Assembly: GCF_019710585.1 (NCBI RefSeq)
Contig: NZ_JAIFZQ010000025.1
Location: forward strand, 1 to 64,000
DNA length: 64,000 nt
Direction: 5' to 3'
DNA from: Arthrobacter sp. MAHUQ-56
Lineage (GTDB): Bacteria > Actinomycetota > Actinomycetes > Actinomycetales > Micrococcaceae
In this document: positions 18,292 to 26,286 of the stretch, piece by piece
How the letters are laid out: every line of letters begins with the position of its first letter
Position numbering within the stretch: the stretch's first letter is position 1
Translations under genes and position numbers: made by a program
The notes under the pieces: model-generated
Told to the model about the DNA's origin: nothing
Seen by the model: the letters and a program-made list of their open reading frames with translations, nothing else
Database searches by the model: none

Positions 18292-19383
18292 TCAGTCACT
18301 GGGCACCAGGATGGTGCTTTCGCTGATCACGCGGGCCGAGCGTTGAAAGGAGACTTCAGCGGGATCGGCTGCATCCAATGCCAGCGCCGTCTTGCCTTTC
18401 AGTAAGTGGATAAGGAGTCCGGGCTCCGCCGCCGGAACTACGCTGCGCTGCACCACGCTGCCCGTTGTGCCCGAAGCGGCAGCGACCGCGACGGCGCTGG
18501 TGAGGCCGATGGCGGGGTGCAGCGCGGTCATCGAGATCATCCGGGCCGAGACGCCGGTTGCGCCTACGGGCGGAGGCCCCACGATGCCCACCTTCGGAAT
18601 GGATGTGAGATTCTCCGGCAGGCCCATCCTGCGGGCGGCCGCTGCGCGCAGCTGCGGGGCGATCCGGACCAGTGCCTCCAGGGCTTCCTCGCTGCCGGTT
18701 GCGTCCAGTCCCAGGTCCTGTGCGTCGAAGAGCGCAGCCGGGGCGCCGGCGTCGATCAGTGTCGCCCGGTACCGCTTCCCGTCGACCTCGATGTCATCGA
18801 CGGTGTTGCCTGTAGGGAACTGTGCTCCGTAGCTGGACCAGGAGGCCTTCTGGAAGATGACGTCGATGGGGACCCCTGGGTAGTGCTGGCCATCCAGGCG
18901 CCGCCCGCCGTAGGCCGGTACCTGTGCCCCCGGTGTGGGGATCTCGCAAACGAGGCGCAGACCGGTCATCGTGTTCAGAATGGGGACCCGGGTGACCTCT
19001 CCGGTGGGAGCGACGAGCCCGGCATGCAATGCGTACAGGCCGAGTGCGGTCGCGCAGTTGCCGCAGTTGCTGGCCCATTCAACCGCCGGCTTATCGATGG
19101 CCACCTGCGCGAACCGGTAGCGCACCGTTCCGTCCGGGCCGGTACCGGCCACGGTGATCGCCTTGCTGGTGGTTGACGAGGCGCCGCCTACGCCATCGAT
19201 CTGGCGGAGGTCCGGCGACCCGAAGGTGCGGATGAGGAGACGGTCCGTCTCCAGGGCATCAGCCGGAAGGTCCTCGTCCCGGAAGATCCAGCACTTGCTG
19301 GTTCCGCCACGGACCAGGGTGGCCGGGACCGGGGTGACCGGGAGGGTGCCGGCCTGCGGCTCTTCCCTGAGTAGAAGCGTCAT
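18292..19383 (-). CDS. PrpF-family isomerase, paralogue 2
   Basis: About 363 residues of the same family as the protein at 10965-12104. Matching segments are LVRGGTSKCWIFRDEDL, IDGVGGASSTTSKAITV and VEWASNCGNCATALGLYALHAGL. The frame is open to 19605, but ATG 19383 has caggag 6 bases upstream, and the region beyond contains the promoter and operator, so I take 19383. It is the first gene of the prpF2-ATPase-permease-binding protein operon, which suggests that the imported compound is its substrate. Having two PrpF copies in one locus suggests two isomers or two related acids (inference). Confidence 0.87.
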   Translation of the reverse strand: MTLLLREEPQAGTLPVTPVPATLVRGGTSKCWIFRDEDLPADALETDRLLIRTFGSPDLRQIDGVGGASSTTSKAITVAGTGPDGTVRYRFAQVAIDKPAVEWASNCGNCATALGLYALHAGLVAPTGEVTRVPILNTMTGLRLVCEIPTPGAQVPAYGGRRLDGQHYPGVPIDVIFQKASWSSYGAQFPTGNTVDDIEVDGKRYRATLIDAGAPAALFDAQDLGLDATGSEEALEALVRIAPQLRAAAARRMGLPENLTSIPKVGIVGPPPVGATGVSARMISMTALHPAIGLTSAVAVAAASGTTGSVVQRSVVPAAEPGLLIHLLKGKTALALDAADPAEVSFQRSARVISESTILVPSD

Positions 19384-19702
19384 TGGTTCTCCTGAAGTAC
19401 CCCAGCCGGCGTGTGCAGCTACCGGGTAAATGTTCAAAGCTGAGCAAACCGGAATCCGGTAATTGCTCTGCTGTATGGCGTTGGTCACAAACGGTATACC
19501 GTTGATGTGAGTTAAGCAACAGTCATTTGAATATGAATACCGACGCGGCGGTCTGGGTGCCTTGCTGAATGAGACGGTGTGCGGAAAATCGGACACGGTG
19601 TTCACAGCGCGCCCAAACGGTATGCAGTGCGTTAGAATTGCGGCTAAAGGTATGGCGCCGGCGCGTCCTGCCGCTTGTTTCCATGAAGACCGGAGGCCGC
19701 CC
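19384..19702. other. Divergent control region between prpF2 and gntR1
   Basis: This 319-base region holds the prpF2 promoter with its overlapping palindrome (19490-19503). Two more GGTAT half-site-like elements lie closer to gntR1, at about 19615-19624 (aaacggtatg) and 19646-19653 (aaaggtat). These could allow one GntR protein to control both directions. I see no additional gene in it. Confidence 0.55.
19490..19519 (-). promoter_or_regulatory. Promoter of the prpF2-ABC operon with overlapping palindromic operator
   Basis: On the minus strand TTGCTT (19514-19519) and TACCGT (19491-19496) are separated by 17 bases, a good sigma70-type promoter. The -10 lies inside the perfect 14-base palindrome AACGGTATACCGTT (19490-19503), which looks like an FCD-type GntR operator. 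Binding there would block RNA polymerase. Regulator assignment to gntR1 or gntR2 is inference. Confidence 0.6.
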
Positions 19703-20371
19703 GTGGCGTCGCAACCAGAGACAAGCCCCTACCTGATGATCAGGAACGCCATCATCTCGCAGGAGCTGCCTCCCCGTGCCCAGCTCGTCGAAAGCGCCCT
19801 GGCCAAGAAGTACAACGTCTCCCGGACGCCCATCAGGGAAGCCTTGCGGCGCCTTGAAACCGAGGGGCTCGTGGAGCGCTACGGTTCACGCATGCAGGTG
19901 CGGGAGTACCGTCCGGAGGAGATGCTGGACCTCTATGAGGTGCGGACCTTCCTGGAGGAGGCGGCCGCAAAAACTGCGGCTCTCCGGCACACGGACATGG
20001 ACCTGATGCTGATCGACCGCGCGCACCAGGCCATGGTCACCCTTGATTTTGATGCTGCCACTCCGGCTGAACTGGCCGCCGCCAACCGCACGTTCCATGA
20101 GCGCATCTGGGCGGCCAGCCACAGTGCCGCCCTCCTTGACCTGCTGGACCGGATCCTGGTCCACTTCATCCGCTACCCCGGCACCACGCTCTCCACCAAG
20201 GAGCGCTGGGACCGCGTGCTGAAGGAGCACGAGGAGTTGCTGGTGGCCATCCGCGCACGGAACGCCGAGGAGGCCGGCCGCATCGCCAGCGCCCATATGG
20301 ACGAGGCAAAGAACATCCGCATCCAGATGTACATCGACGCCCAGGAAATCAGCAGCCCCCGCCTGGGGTAG
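19703..20371 (+). CDS. GntR/FadR-family regulator with FCD domain (gntR1)
   Basis: About 222 residues. The N-terminal winged HTH (LVESALAKKYNVSRTPIREALRRLETEGLVERYGSRMQVREY) and the FCD effector domain are clear. Likely metal-site residues of the FCD are in ANRTFHERI, the EHEELLVAI segment and SAHMDEA. The frame is open from 19562, but GTG 19703 has cggagg 6 bases upstream and starts where the family normally begins. It lies between the divergent prpF2 operon and tcuA. FCD regulators often sense carboxylates bound through a metal, which fits a tricarboxylate inducer. Confidence 0.9.
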   Translation: MASQPETSPYLMIRNAIISQELPPRAQLVESALAKKYNVSRTPIREALRRLETEGLVERYGSRMQVREYRPEEMLDLYEVRTFLEEAAAKTAALRHTDMDLMLIDRAHQAMVTLDFDAATPAELAAANRTFHERIWAASHSAALLDLLDRILVHFIRYPGTTLSTKERWDRVLKEHEELLVAIRARNAEEAGRIASAHMDEAKNIRIQMYIDAQEISSPRLG

Positions 20372-20419
20372 CGGCCGGATTCCGGTACCACCCCGGCTCA
20401 ACGCCCCCAAAACACGCTA

Positions 20420-20448
20420 TTGCATGCGACGGCATACTTATGTATACA
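20420..20448 (+). promoter_or_regulatory. tcuA promoter with overlapping tgtataca palindrome
   Basis: TTGCAT (20420-20425), a 17-base spacer and TATACA (20443-20448) make a strong promoter. The -10 overlaps the palindrome tgtataca (20441-20448), and gtgtac follows at 20452-20457, resembling GntR operator half sites. This region argues against an upstream translation start for tcuA. Confidence 0.6.
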
Positions 20449-20482
20449 ATCGTGTACAGCGATGGAGCTGAGGAGATTGATG

Positions 20483-21943
20483 ATGATCAAGAGCGACGTT
20501 TTGGTAGTGGGCGGCGGCAACGCCGGATTTGCGGCAGCACTTGCAGCCGCTGAGCGCGGCCGCAAAGTTGTCCTGCTGGAGAAGGCGCAGGAGGCCGCCT
20601 CGGGAGGCAACAGCTTCTACACCGCCGGGGCCACGCGCATCTCCCATGACGGGCTTCAGGAACTCATCGAATTTGTGGAACCTGATGAGCGGCACGCCGC
20701 CAGCGAGGTCCCCGCCTATACCGCAGCTGAATACCTTGCCGATCTGTCCAAGGTTTCTGAAGGGCGCAACGACCCCGAGCTCTCCGAGGTCCTGGTCACC
20801 GAAAGCAACCCGACGCTGCGCTGGCTCCAGGGCATGGGACTCAAGTACCGCCTGATGTACGAACGGCAGGCCTACCGGACCGAGGACGGCGGCTACCTGT
20901 TCTGGGGCGGACTGCACGTGGGCAACGTGGGCGGCGGAAAGGGGCTCATGGCCGACCACCGGGCAGCGGCGGAGCGCATGGGTGTTGAGGTGGTCTATGA
21001 CTGCGCGGCCACGGGGCTCATCCGGGAAGACGGCCGGGTGTGCGGGGTCAGCTGCCGGACGTCATCGGGAGAGGGCGAGTTCCGGGCCGAGTCGGTCATC
21101 CTTGCCTCGGGAGGTTTTGAAGCCTCCCCGGAACTGCGCCGCCGGCATCTGGGGGAGGGCTGGCAGAACGCGAAAGTCCGCGGCACGCCGGGCAACACGG
21201 GGGAGATGATCCTCGCCGCATTGGACGCCGGCGCGGCCAGGGGTGGCGACTGGTCCACCTGCCACAGCGTGGCCTGGGATGCCTGGCACCCGGACAACCA
21301 GAGCAACCTGGAGCTCACCAACCAGCTCACCCGCGGCGGGTACCCGCTGGGCATCGTGGTGAACAGCGAGGGCAAGCGGTTCGTGGACGAAGGCGCCGAC
21401 TACCGCAACTACACCTACGCGAAGTACGGCCGCGACATCCTGGCTCAGCCGGGATCGGCCGCTTTCCAGATCTTTGACGCTTCTTCCCGCCCTATGCTGC
21501 GGGCCGAGGAGTACGACATGCCGGGGGTTTCGGTGGTCACCGCACCGACCCTGGCAGAGCTGGCCCAGAAAGCCGGGATCAACCCCGGGGGCCTGGAGGA
21601 GACGGTGCGGAGCTTCAACAATTCGATCGCTGAGAGCGCACCGTTCGACCCCAACGTCAAGGACGGGCGCCGGGCCGATACCCAGCCGCCGAAAAGCAAC
21701 TGGGCCCGCAGCATCTCCACTGGACCGTTCTACGCCTTCCCCGTTACCTGCGGCATCACCTTCACCTTCGGAGGCCTCAAAACTGATACCTGGGGCCGAG
21801 TACTGACCGCAGAGGCGCAGCCGCTTGAAGGGCTCTATGCCTGTGGGGAAGCGCTGGGCGGACTGTTCAGCGGCAACTACCCCGGCGGCTCCGGTCTTGC
21901 GGCAGGGGCAGTCTTCGGGCGCCGGGCCGGCTCCATCGCGTAA
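20483..21943 (+). CDS. tcuA: TcuA-like FAD-dependent tricarballylate dehydrogenase
   Basis: About 486 residues. The FAD-binding Rossmann motif GGGNAGFAAA is near the N-terminus, and TAGATRISHDG, GGLHVGNVGGGKGL, CGITFTFGGLKTD and the C-terminal GNYPGGSGLAAGAVFGRRAG match the fumarate-reductase/succinate-dehydrogenase flavoprotein superfamily in its TcuA branch. TcuA oxidises tricarballylate to cis-aconitate in Salmonella. Start: ATG 20483 has aggag (20471-20475) 7 bases upstream; ATG 20480 is too close. No tcuB (electron-transfer partner) or tcuC (transporter) gene is seen, so the electron acceptor here is unknown. It is followed by gntR2 after a 49-base gap. Confidence 0.85.
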   Translation: MIKSDVLVVGGGNAGFAAALAAAERGRKVVLLEKAQEAASGGNSFYTAGATRISHDGLQELIEFVEPDERHAASEVPAYTAAEYLADLSKVSEGRNDPELSEVLVTESNPTLRWLQGMGLKYRLMYERQAYRTEDGGYLFWGGLHVGNVGGGKGLMADHRAAAERMGVEVVYDCAATGLIREDGRVCGVSCRTSSGEGEFRAESVILASGGFEASPELRRRHLGEGWQNAKVRGTPGNTGEMILAALDAGAARGGDWSTCHSVAWDAWHPDNQSNLELTNQLTRGGYPLGIVVNSEGKRFVDEGADYRNYTYAKYGRDILAQPGSAAFQIFDASSRPMLRAEEYDMPGVSVVTAPTLAELAQKAGINPGGLEETVRSFNNSIAESAPFDPNVKDGRRADTQPPKSNWARSISTGPFYAFPVTCGITFTFGGLKTDTWGRVLTAEAQPLEGLYACGEALGGLFSGNYPGGSGLAAGAVFGRRAGSIA

Positions 21944-21992
21944 GGCACCCACCCGGACAGTAGTCCCAACCAGTAACGGAAAAGAGGAAAAA

Positions 21993-22628
21993 GTGGCCAG
22001 TCCCATCCACCAGCGGCTTCGCGAGGATGTTCTCGCCAGTGTCTTTGCTCCTGACGAGCCGCTCACGGAGGCCAAGCTCACCGAACGCTATGGTGCCTCG
22101 AGGACGCCCGTACGGGAGGCGCTGCAGCGGCTGGAACAGGACGGGCTGGTCGAAAGGCGCGGAAAAGCGGTGGTTGTCCGTACGCATTCGGCTGAGGAGA
22201 TCATCGACATCTATGAGTCGAGGATCATCCTGGAGCAGGCCGCAGCTGCCAAGGCCGCCGTCAAGGCGACCGCCCTGGACCGCCAATTGCTCACGGGGCT
22301 GCTGGCGCAGATGCAGCAGTTGGACCCCAGCGACGGCCGGGCGCTCGCCGAAACCAACCGCGCCTTCCACGCGCAGCTGTGGCGCGCCACGCACAGTCCG
22401 TCGCTCATTGGACTGCTGGAACGCCTGGACCAGCAGGTGCGCCGGTACACCCTCACCACGCTGACCTACCCCGGCAGGTGGCCGGTGGTGCTGGCGGACT
22501 ACGCCGAACTGCTTGCCGCCATCGAGGGCGCCGATCCCGGGCGCGCGGGGGACATCGCCGCCCGCCACATGTCGGAGGCCTTGGCCATCAGGTTGAAGAT
22601 GTACGCCGAAGACCCCAGGACGCTCTAG
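21993..22628 (+). CDS. GntR/FadR-family regulator with FCD domain (gntR2)
   Basis: About 211 residues. Winged HTH (LTEAKLTERYGASRTPVREALQRLEQDGLVERRGKAVVV) followed by an FCD domain with ETNRAFHAQLW and a final AARHMSEA. The frame is open from 21825 inside tcuA, but GTG 21993 has gagga 4 bases upstream and gives the normal family length. It is probably cotranscribed with tcuA and may control it and the prpF2 promoter. It is a diverged paralogue of gntR1. Confidence 0.9.
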   Translation: MASPIHQRLREDVLASVFAPDEPLTEAKLTERYGASRTPVREALQRLEQDGLVERRGKAVVVRTHSAEEIIDIYESRIILEQAAAAKAAVKATALDRQLLTGLLAQMQQLDPSDGRALAETNRAFHAQLWRATHSPSLIGLLERLDQQVRRYTLTTLTYPGRWPVVLADYAELLAAIEGADPGRAGDIAARHMSEALAIRLKMYAEDPRTL

Positions 22629-22742
22629 GCCGCACGAGCGGCCTGGCAGCATCCCTCACCAAGCCCGCCGGCCGATGTTCCTGCATACTCCATCGCAACA
22701 GGAAACCCGAAAGTCGGGCGCAGGGACATTAGCTGGCGCAAG

Positions 22743-22780
22743 AGGTGGGGCAGGTTCCAATGAGTCTGCCCCACCTTGCT
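22743..22780 (+). terminator. Hairpin downstream of gntR2
   Basis: A perfect 11-bp stem (22743-22753 with 22766-22776, aggtggggcag / ctgccccacct) with a 12-base loop is followed by tgctctt. Plausible terminator of tcuA-gntR2; the U tract is weak. Confidence 0.6.
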
Positions 22781-22844
22781 CTTCCACAGCCGCCGCACAG
22801 AGCGCACCAACCGCAGGCATAGGGCCATGCGGTCTCATGGGTCC

Positions 22845-23759
22845 ATGACTACTTCACGCACACCCCGCCAGCCCGACGCCGACCAGCCGCATCCCAACCA
22901 CGACCGGGGGCTGGAGTTCGACCTGAACACCCTGCTAAGCCGCAGGTCCCTAGGACTGTTCCTTGGCGCTGGCGGCGCTGTTGCCGCGCTCGCCGCCTGC
23001 ACGCCAGCCGGAAATTCGGGCTCCACCTCGCCGGCAACAACCTCGACAACAGCCGCAGCGTCGTCGTCGGCTGTCTCTGCCACGGCCGCCGCCACAGCCG
23101 CTCCGACCCTGACCCGGGCCATCGCCGAGTGCGGCGTGGAAATCCCGCAGGAAACCGCGGGCCCCTACCCCGGCGACGGCTCCAACGGCCCTAACGTCCT
23201 GGAAGCGTCCGGAGTGGTGCGCCGGGACATCACCTCGAGCTTCGGGGCCGCGTCCGCCAAGGCGGAGGGTGTTCCGCTGACGTTCACGCTGACCCTCCTG
23301 GATAATGCCAACGGCTGCACCCCGATGGCCGGAGCGGCTGTCTACGCGTGGCACTGCGACCGGGACGGGAAGTACTCGATGTACGACTCGAGCCTGAAGA
23401 ACGAAAACTACCTCCGCGGCGTGCAGGAGGCGGATGCCAACGGGCAGGTCACCTTCATGTCGATCTTCCCGGCCGCCTACTCCGGGCGCTGGCCGCACAT
23501 CCACTTCGAGGTGTTCGAGTCGATGAACAATGCAACTGCTGCAGGGCAGGTATTGGCCGTCTCCCAGATCGCCCTGCCGCAGGCGGCCTGCGACGACGTC
23601 TACGCCACCCCCGGGTACGAACGCAGTGTCACGAACATGACCCGCACCACGCTCAAGTCGGACAACGTGTTCGGGAACGACGGCGGCATCTACCAGCTGG
23701 CAACGATGACCGGTTCCGCTGCTGCCGGCTACACGGCGGGGCTCAATGTGACCATCTGA
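22845..23759 (+). CDS. Tat-exported lipoprotein with intradiol ring-cleavage dioxygenase-like domain
   Basis: About 304 residues. A twin-arginine signal (R33-R34 in LSRRSLGLFLG) ends in a lipobox (LAAC, C52), then a Ser/Thr/Ala linker to about residue 85. The rest is a protocatechuate/catechol dioxygenase-type beta-sandwich: QETAGPYPGDGS, AVYAWHCDRDGKYSMYD and FPAAYSGRWPHIHFEVFE supply the Tyr and His-x-His residues expected to bind non-haem iron. Export of a folded, cofactor-loaded enzyme through Tat is consistent. The substrate is unknown; extracellular intradiol-like proteins are widespread in Actinobacteria. Start ATG 22845 lacks a clear ribosome binding site; 22827 is an alternative. Confidence 0.83.
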   Translation: MTTSRTPRQPDADQPHPNHDRGLEFDLNTLLSRRSLGLFLGAGGAVAALAACTPAGNSGSTSPATTSTTAAASSSAVSATAAATAAPTLTRAIAECGVEIPQETAGPYPGDGSNGPNVLEASGVVRRDITSSFGAASAKAEGVPLTFTLTLLDNANGCTPMAGAAVYAWHCDRDGKYSMYDSSLKNENYLRGVQEADANGQVTFMSIFPAAYSGRWPHIHFEVFESMNNATAAGQVLAVSQIALPQAACDDVYATPGYERSVTNMTRTTLKSDNVFGNDGGIYQLATMTGSAAAGYTAGLNVTI

Positions 23760-23863
23760 TGCGGCGCTGCGCGGGGGTGCCGCCGGCGCAATTCTGCCGT
23801 TGACCAGGGGAACCGGCGTGAGTACTGTGGGTCCACTGATTCAACCCTGCCCCGGAGGCAGCC

Positions 23864-24442
23864 ATGGGCGGCGACTCGAAAGGCGGCACCGAGTACGAAT
23901 TCCTGACCGTGTGGCGCGTGGCCGGGACGCCGCGCGAGGTGGTGGACGTCCTGGGCGACGCCGGCGCGCTTCCCCGCTGGTGGCCATCCGTGTACCTGGC
24001 TGTCGAGCCCCGGAAACCAGGAAATCCGGACGGCACCGGAACGGCGTTCTTCCTCCACACCAAAGGCTGGCTTCCCTACACGCTCAAGTGGCAGCTCACC
24101 CTCACCGAGCCCGTCACCGAGCAGGGTTTTGCGCTCTCGGCCCGCGGCGACCTCAACGGCACCGGGCGCTGGACGTTCGAACAGCACGGGCCCGAAACAG
24201 TGGTCACCTATGACTGGCGGGTCAGCGCCGCGAAACCGCTGCTGCGGCGGCTGGGTTGGCTGCTCAGGCCGGCCTTTGCCGCGAACCACCGGTGGGCGAT
24301 GGCGCGCGGGCAGGAGGCGCTGGCGCTGGAATTGCGCCGGCGGCGGCCGGGCGCCGACCTTGCCAGAATCCCGCCGCCCGCTGGGCCCACGTTTGCACGG
24401 CGCTCCCGCCGCCGGCCGGGGGAGACAGCGGACCGCAGGTAG
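23864..24442 (+). CDS. SRPBCC (polyketide cyclase/START-like) family protein
   Basis: 192 residues. The pattern is that of the helix-grip SRPBCC fold, which binds hydrophobic ligands in a deep cavity: EYEFLTVWRVAGTPREVVDVLGDAGALPRWWPSVYLAVE at the start, WQLTLTEPVTEQGFALSARGDLNGTGRWTFE in the sheet, and a long C-terminal helix. The last 30 residues are basic and low complexity. ATG 23864 has ccggagg 6 bases upstream. Substrate unknown. The gene stands alone and converges with the YciI gene. Confidence 0.82.
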   Translation: MGGDSKGGTEYEFLTVWRVAGTPREVVDVLGDAGALPRWWPSVYLAVEPRKPGNPDGTGTAFFLHTKGWLPYTLKWQLTLTEPVTEQGFALSARGDLNGTGRWTFEQHGPETVVTYDWRVSAAKPLLRRLGWLLRPAFAANHRWAMARGQEALALELRRRRPGADLARIPPPAGPTFARRSRRRPGETADRR

Positions 24443-24448
24443 CTTTTG

Positions 24449-24727
24449 CTACCCGAGGTGCACGGCGTTCCACTCCAGGAGCCGCGGCTCGGCCAGCCCT
24501 TCGGTCACGAAGGGGTCTGCGGCGACGAACCGTTCCGCTTCCTGCCGGGACGTGAAAATCCCCATGGAGCTGGCGGCAGGGTCGGGATCCTGGAATGGGC
24601 CGAGAGCCAAGAGGCCGCCGCCGTCGGCGTGGAATGCCTCGAAATAGGCCTTGTGGCGCGGGTAGGCCTCCATGATCCGGGAGCGATCGACGCCCTCACG
24701 CACGGTGTACAGCACGACACATTCCAT
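24449..24727 (-). CDS. YciI-like protein
   Basis: About 92 residues of the YciI/DGPF ferredoxin-like alpha-beta fold (MECVVLYTVREG..., HKAYFEAFHADGGGLLALGPFQ, SRQEAERFVAADPFV). YciI proteins have a conserved His/Asp pair in a small pocket and are suspected enzymes of unknown reaction. ATG 24727 is selected; the frame opens at GTG 24745. No clear ribosome binding site. It ends 6 bases from the SRPBCC stop codon. Confidence 0.82.
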   Translation of the reverse strand: MECVVLYTVREGVDRSRIMEAYPRHKAYFEAFHADGGGLLALGPFQDPDPAASSMGIFTSRQEAERFVAADPFVTEGLAEPRLLEWNAVHLG

Positions 24728-24771
24728 GGGGCAAGAAGTTACCACGCGCCGGCGACCAGGTCGGGACCAGC

Positions 24772-24835
24772 TTTGCTGGAAGGTACGACGACGGCGGCGC
24801 GGTGAGTGCCGCCGTCGTACCTTTTGCTGGAAGGT
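24772..24835. repeat. Hairpin flanked by 13-base direct repeats
   Basis: The sequence tttgctggaaggt occurs at 24772-24784 and again at 24823-24835. Between them is a large inverted repeat (24781-24798 with 24808-24822) with a 3-base bulge, followed on the plus strand by tttt. It lies between two minus-strand genes (lipase and YciI). It may be a terminator or a small repeat element. Confidence 0.5.
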
Positions 24836-24848
24836 GCTTCGGGGACCG

Positions 24849-25793
24849 TCAGCTGCCGGCTACGCGCTGGATGAACTCGACCGTCTCGCGTTCGGTTTCG
24901 GCGCGGGTGGTGGGTTCGTTGTGCACCTCGTGGCGGACGCCGGGGAAGACGCGGGTGCGGACGTCCGCGTGGCCCGAATCTGCCAGGCGGTTGGCCACGT
25001 GGTAGGCCCCTTCGCCGTAGTTGGTGACGGGGTCCTGGTCGCCGGCGAGGATCAGGACGGGGAGTTCCGCGGGGAGCAGTTTGTACCAGTCGTCGGAGTT
25101 GACCTGGTCGTAGAGGTCCACGAAGCCCTGCAGGAAGCGGGCGCTGAGCGGCGCGCCGAAGTTGTTGAAGGGGTCCCTCCCGTGGTCGGTGACGACGTCC
25201 GCGTCGAGTGCCACCCAGGCGGTGGGACCGGCGTCTTCCCCGAAGCGTCCCAGGAAGCCGTCGAACAGCTGGGCCACCAGCTCCTGGGGCGCCGGCTCCG
25301 CGCCGCGCTCGCCGGAGGCAAGCCGGGCCAGTTCCGGGCGGTCGACCATCTTTTCGATGCCCCGCATCTGGGCAGCGATTCCGCAAAGGATCAGGCCGGA
25401 CAGCTGCGCCAGGGGGTCCGTGGCCAGGCCGCGCGCGATCATGGATCCCCAGCTGTGCCCGAACACGATGTACGGAAGGTGGGGGAGTGCTTCTCTTGCC
25501 TTGGCTTGAAGGGTGACCTCGTCGGCGACCACCACGCTGGCCGCGTCCTCGCCGGCGTCGCCCCAGGTGCCCTGCTGCATCGCCGTGCGCCCGTGACCGG
25601 AGTGGTCGCCCGCCACCACGATGACGCCGGCGTCCACCAGGGTGGAGATGAGGTGGAGGTAGCGGCGGGAGTGTTCGCCGAGCCCGTGGATCAGCTGCAC
25701 GATGGCCTTGGGCTGTCCGATGGGTTCGTAGACCCACGCCTGGATGGTGTCGCGGCCGTTGGCGGAGGTGAACTCGATTTCCTGCAGTGACAT
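24849..25793 (-). CDS. Alpha/beta hydrolase, monoacylglycerol-lipase-like
   Basis: 314 residues. HGLGEHSRRY (oxyanion region), GDHSGHG, the nucleophile elbow GHSWGS, the acid region in LILAGDQDPV and the catalytic His in RHEVHNE make a complete Ser-Asp-His triad of the serine aminopeptidase S33/lysophospholipase family. Such enzymes cleave monoacylglycerols or similar esters. No signal peptide. ATG 25793 has gggagga just upstream. Single-gene unit. Confidence 0.9.
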   Translation of the reverse strand: MSLQEIEFTSANGRDTIQAWVYEPIGQPKAIVQLIHGLGEHSRRYLHLISTLVDAGVIVVAGDHSGHGRTAMQQGTWGDAGEDAASVVVADEVTLQAKAREALPHLPYIVFGHSWGSMIARGLATDPLAQLSGLILCGIAAQMRGIEKMVDRPELARLASGERGAEPAPQELVAQLFDGFLGRFGEDAGPTAWVALDADVVTDHGRDPFNNFGAPLSARFLQGFVDLYDQVNSDDWYKLLPAELPVLILAGDQDPVTNYGEGAYHVANRLADSGHADVRTRVFPGVRHEVHNEPTTRAETERETVEFIQRVAGS

Positions 25794-26286
25794 ATCTTCC
25801 TCCCGTGCCGGCGCCGTCGCTGGCTCTTGGTGAGCCTAACCCGAGTGCGGACAACGCCGTCAAGGTTTTTGTCTCATGCGTTTCGGGCGCGGGGTCCCCG
25901 GCCGGAGAAACGTTGGTTCAACCGTTGGCCCGCCGCCTAACAGCGTGGAGCCGCACTCACGCGGTCTGCGGGACCGCCTCAGAAGACTTTGAAGGATTAC
26001 GCATGGGAAGTGAACTCTGGATCTGCATCAGCCAGGGGTCCCGCAGATGGGGCGAACCCCACCATTCGGGTTGACCAGTCACAGTGTTCCTTGGTCCATA
26101 GTGACGCCGCCCGCCAACCTGTCTGTTTGCGTATGCCGGCGAAAAGTTCTACTGACAGGTAACCCGGCCGCGGCGTAGGTTTAGCGAACGCGCTTTTCAC
26201 CAGACCGTCCGGATGGCAGCCCGACGCAGTGCTCCTGTTCCGGCGGCAAGTACAAGGCCGACGGCGGCCCAGCGGGAGGGGACCTC
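25794..26286. other. 493-base region without a confident gene
   Basis: It separates the divergent lipase and YegP genes and holds both promoters. A 23-codon frame (26003-26074) with gaagga upstream is the only protein candidate and is weak. I saw no RNA gene, repeat or riboswitch. Confidence 0.5.

Noticed and set aside
26003..26074. 23-codon frame with gaagga upstream, in the gap before the YegP gene
   Set aside because: No recognisable composition or motif, and such frames are expected by chance in 490 bases. Kept only as a remark in the gap entry.
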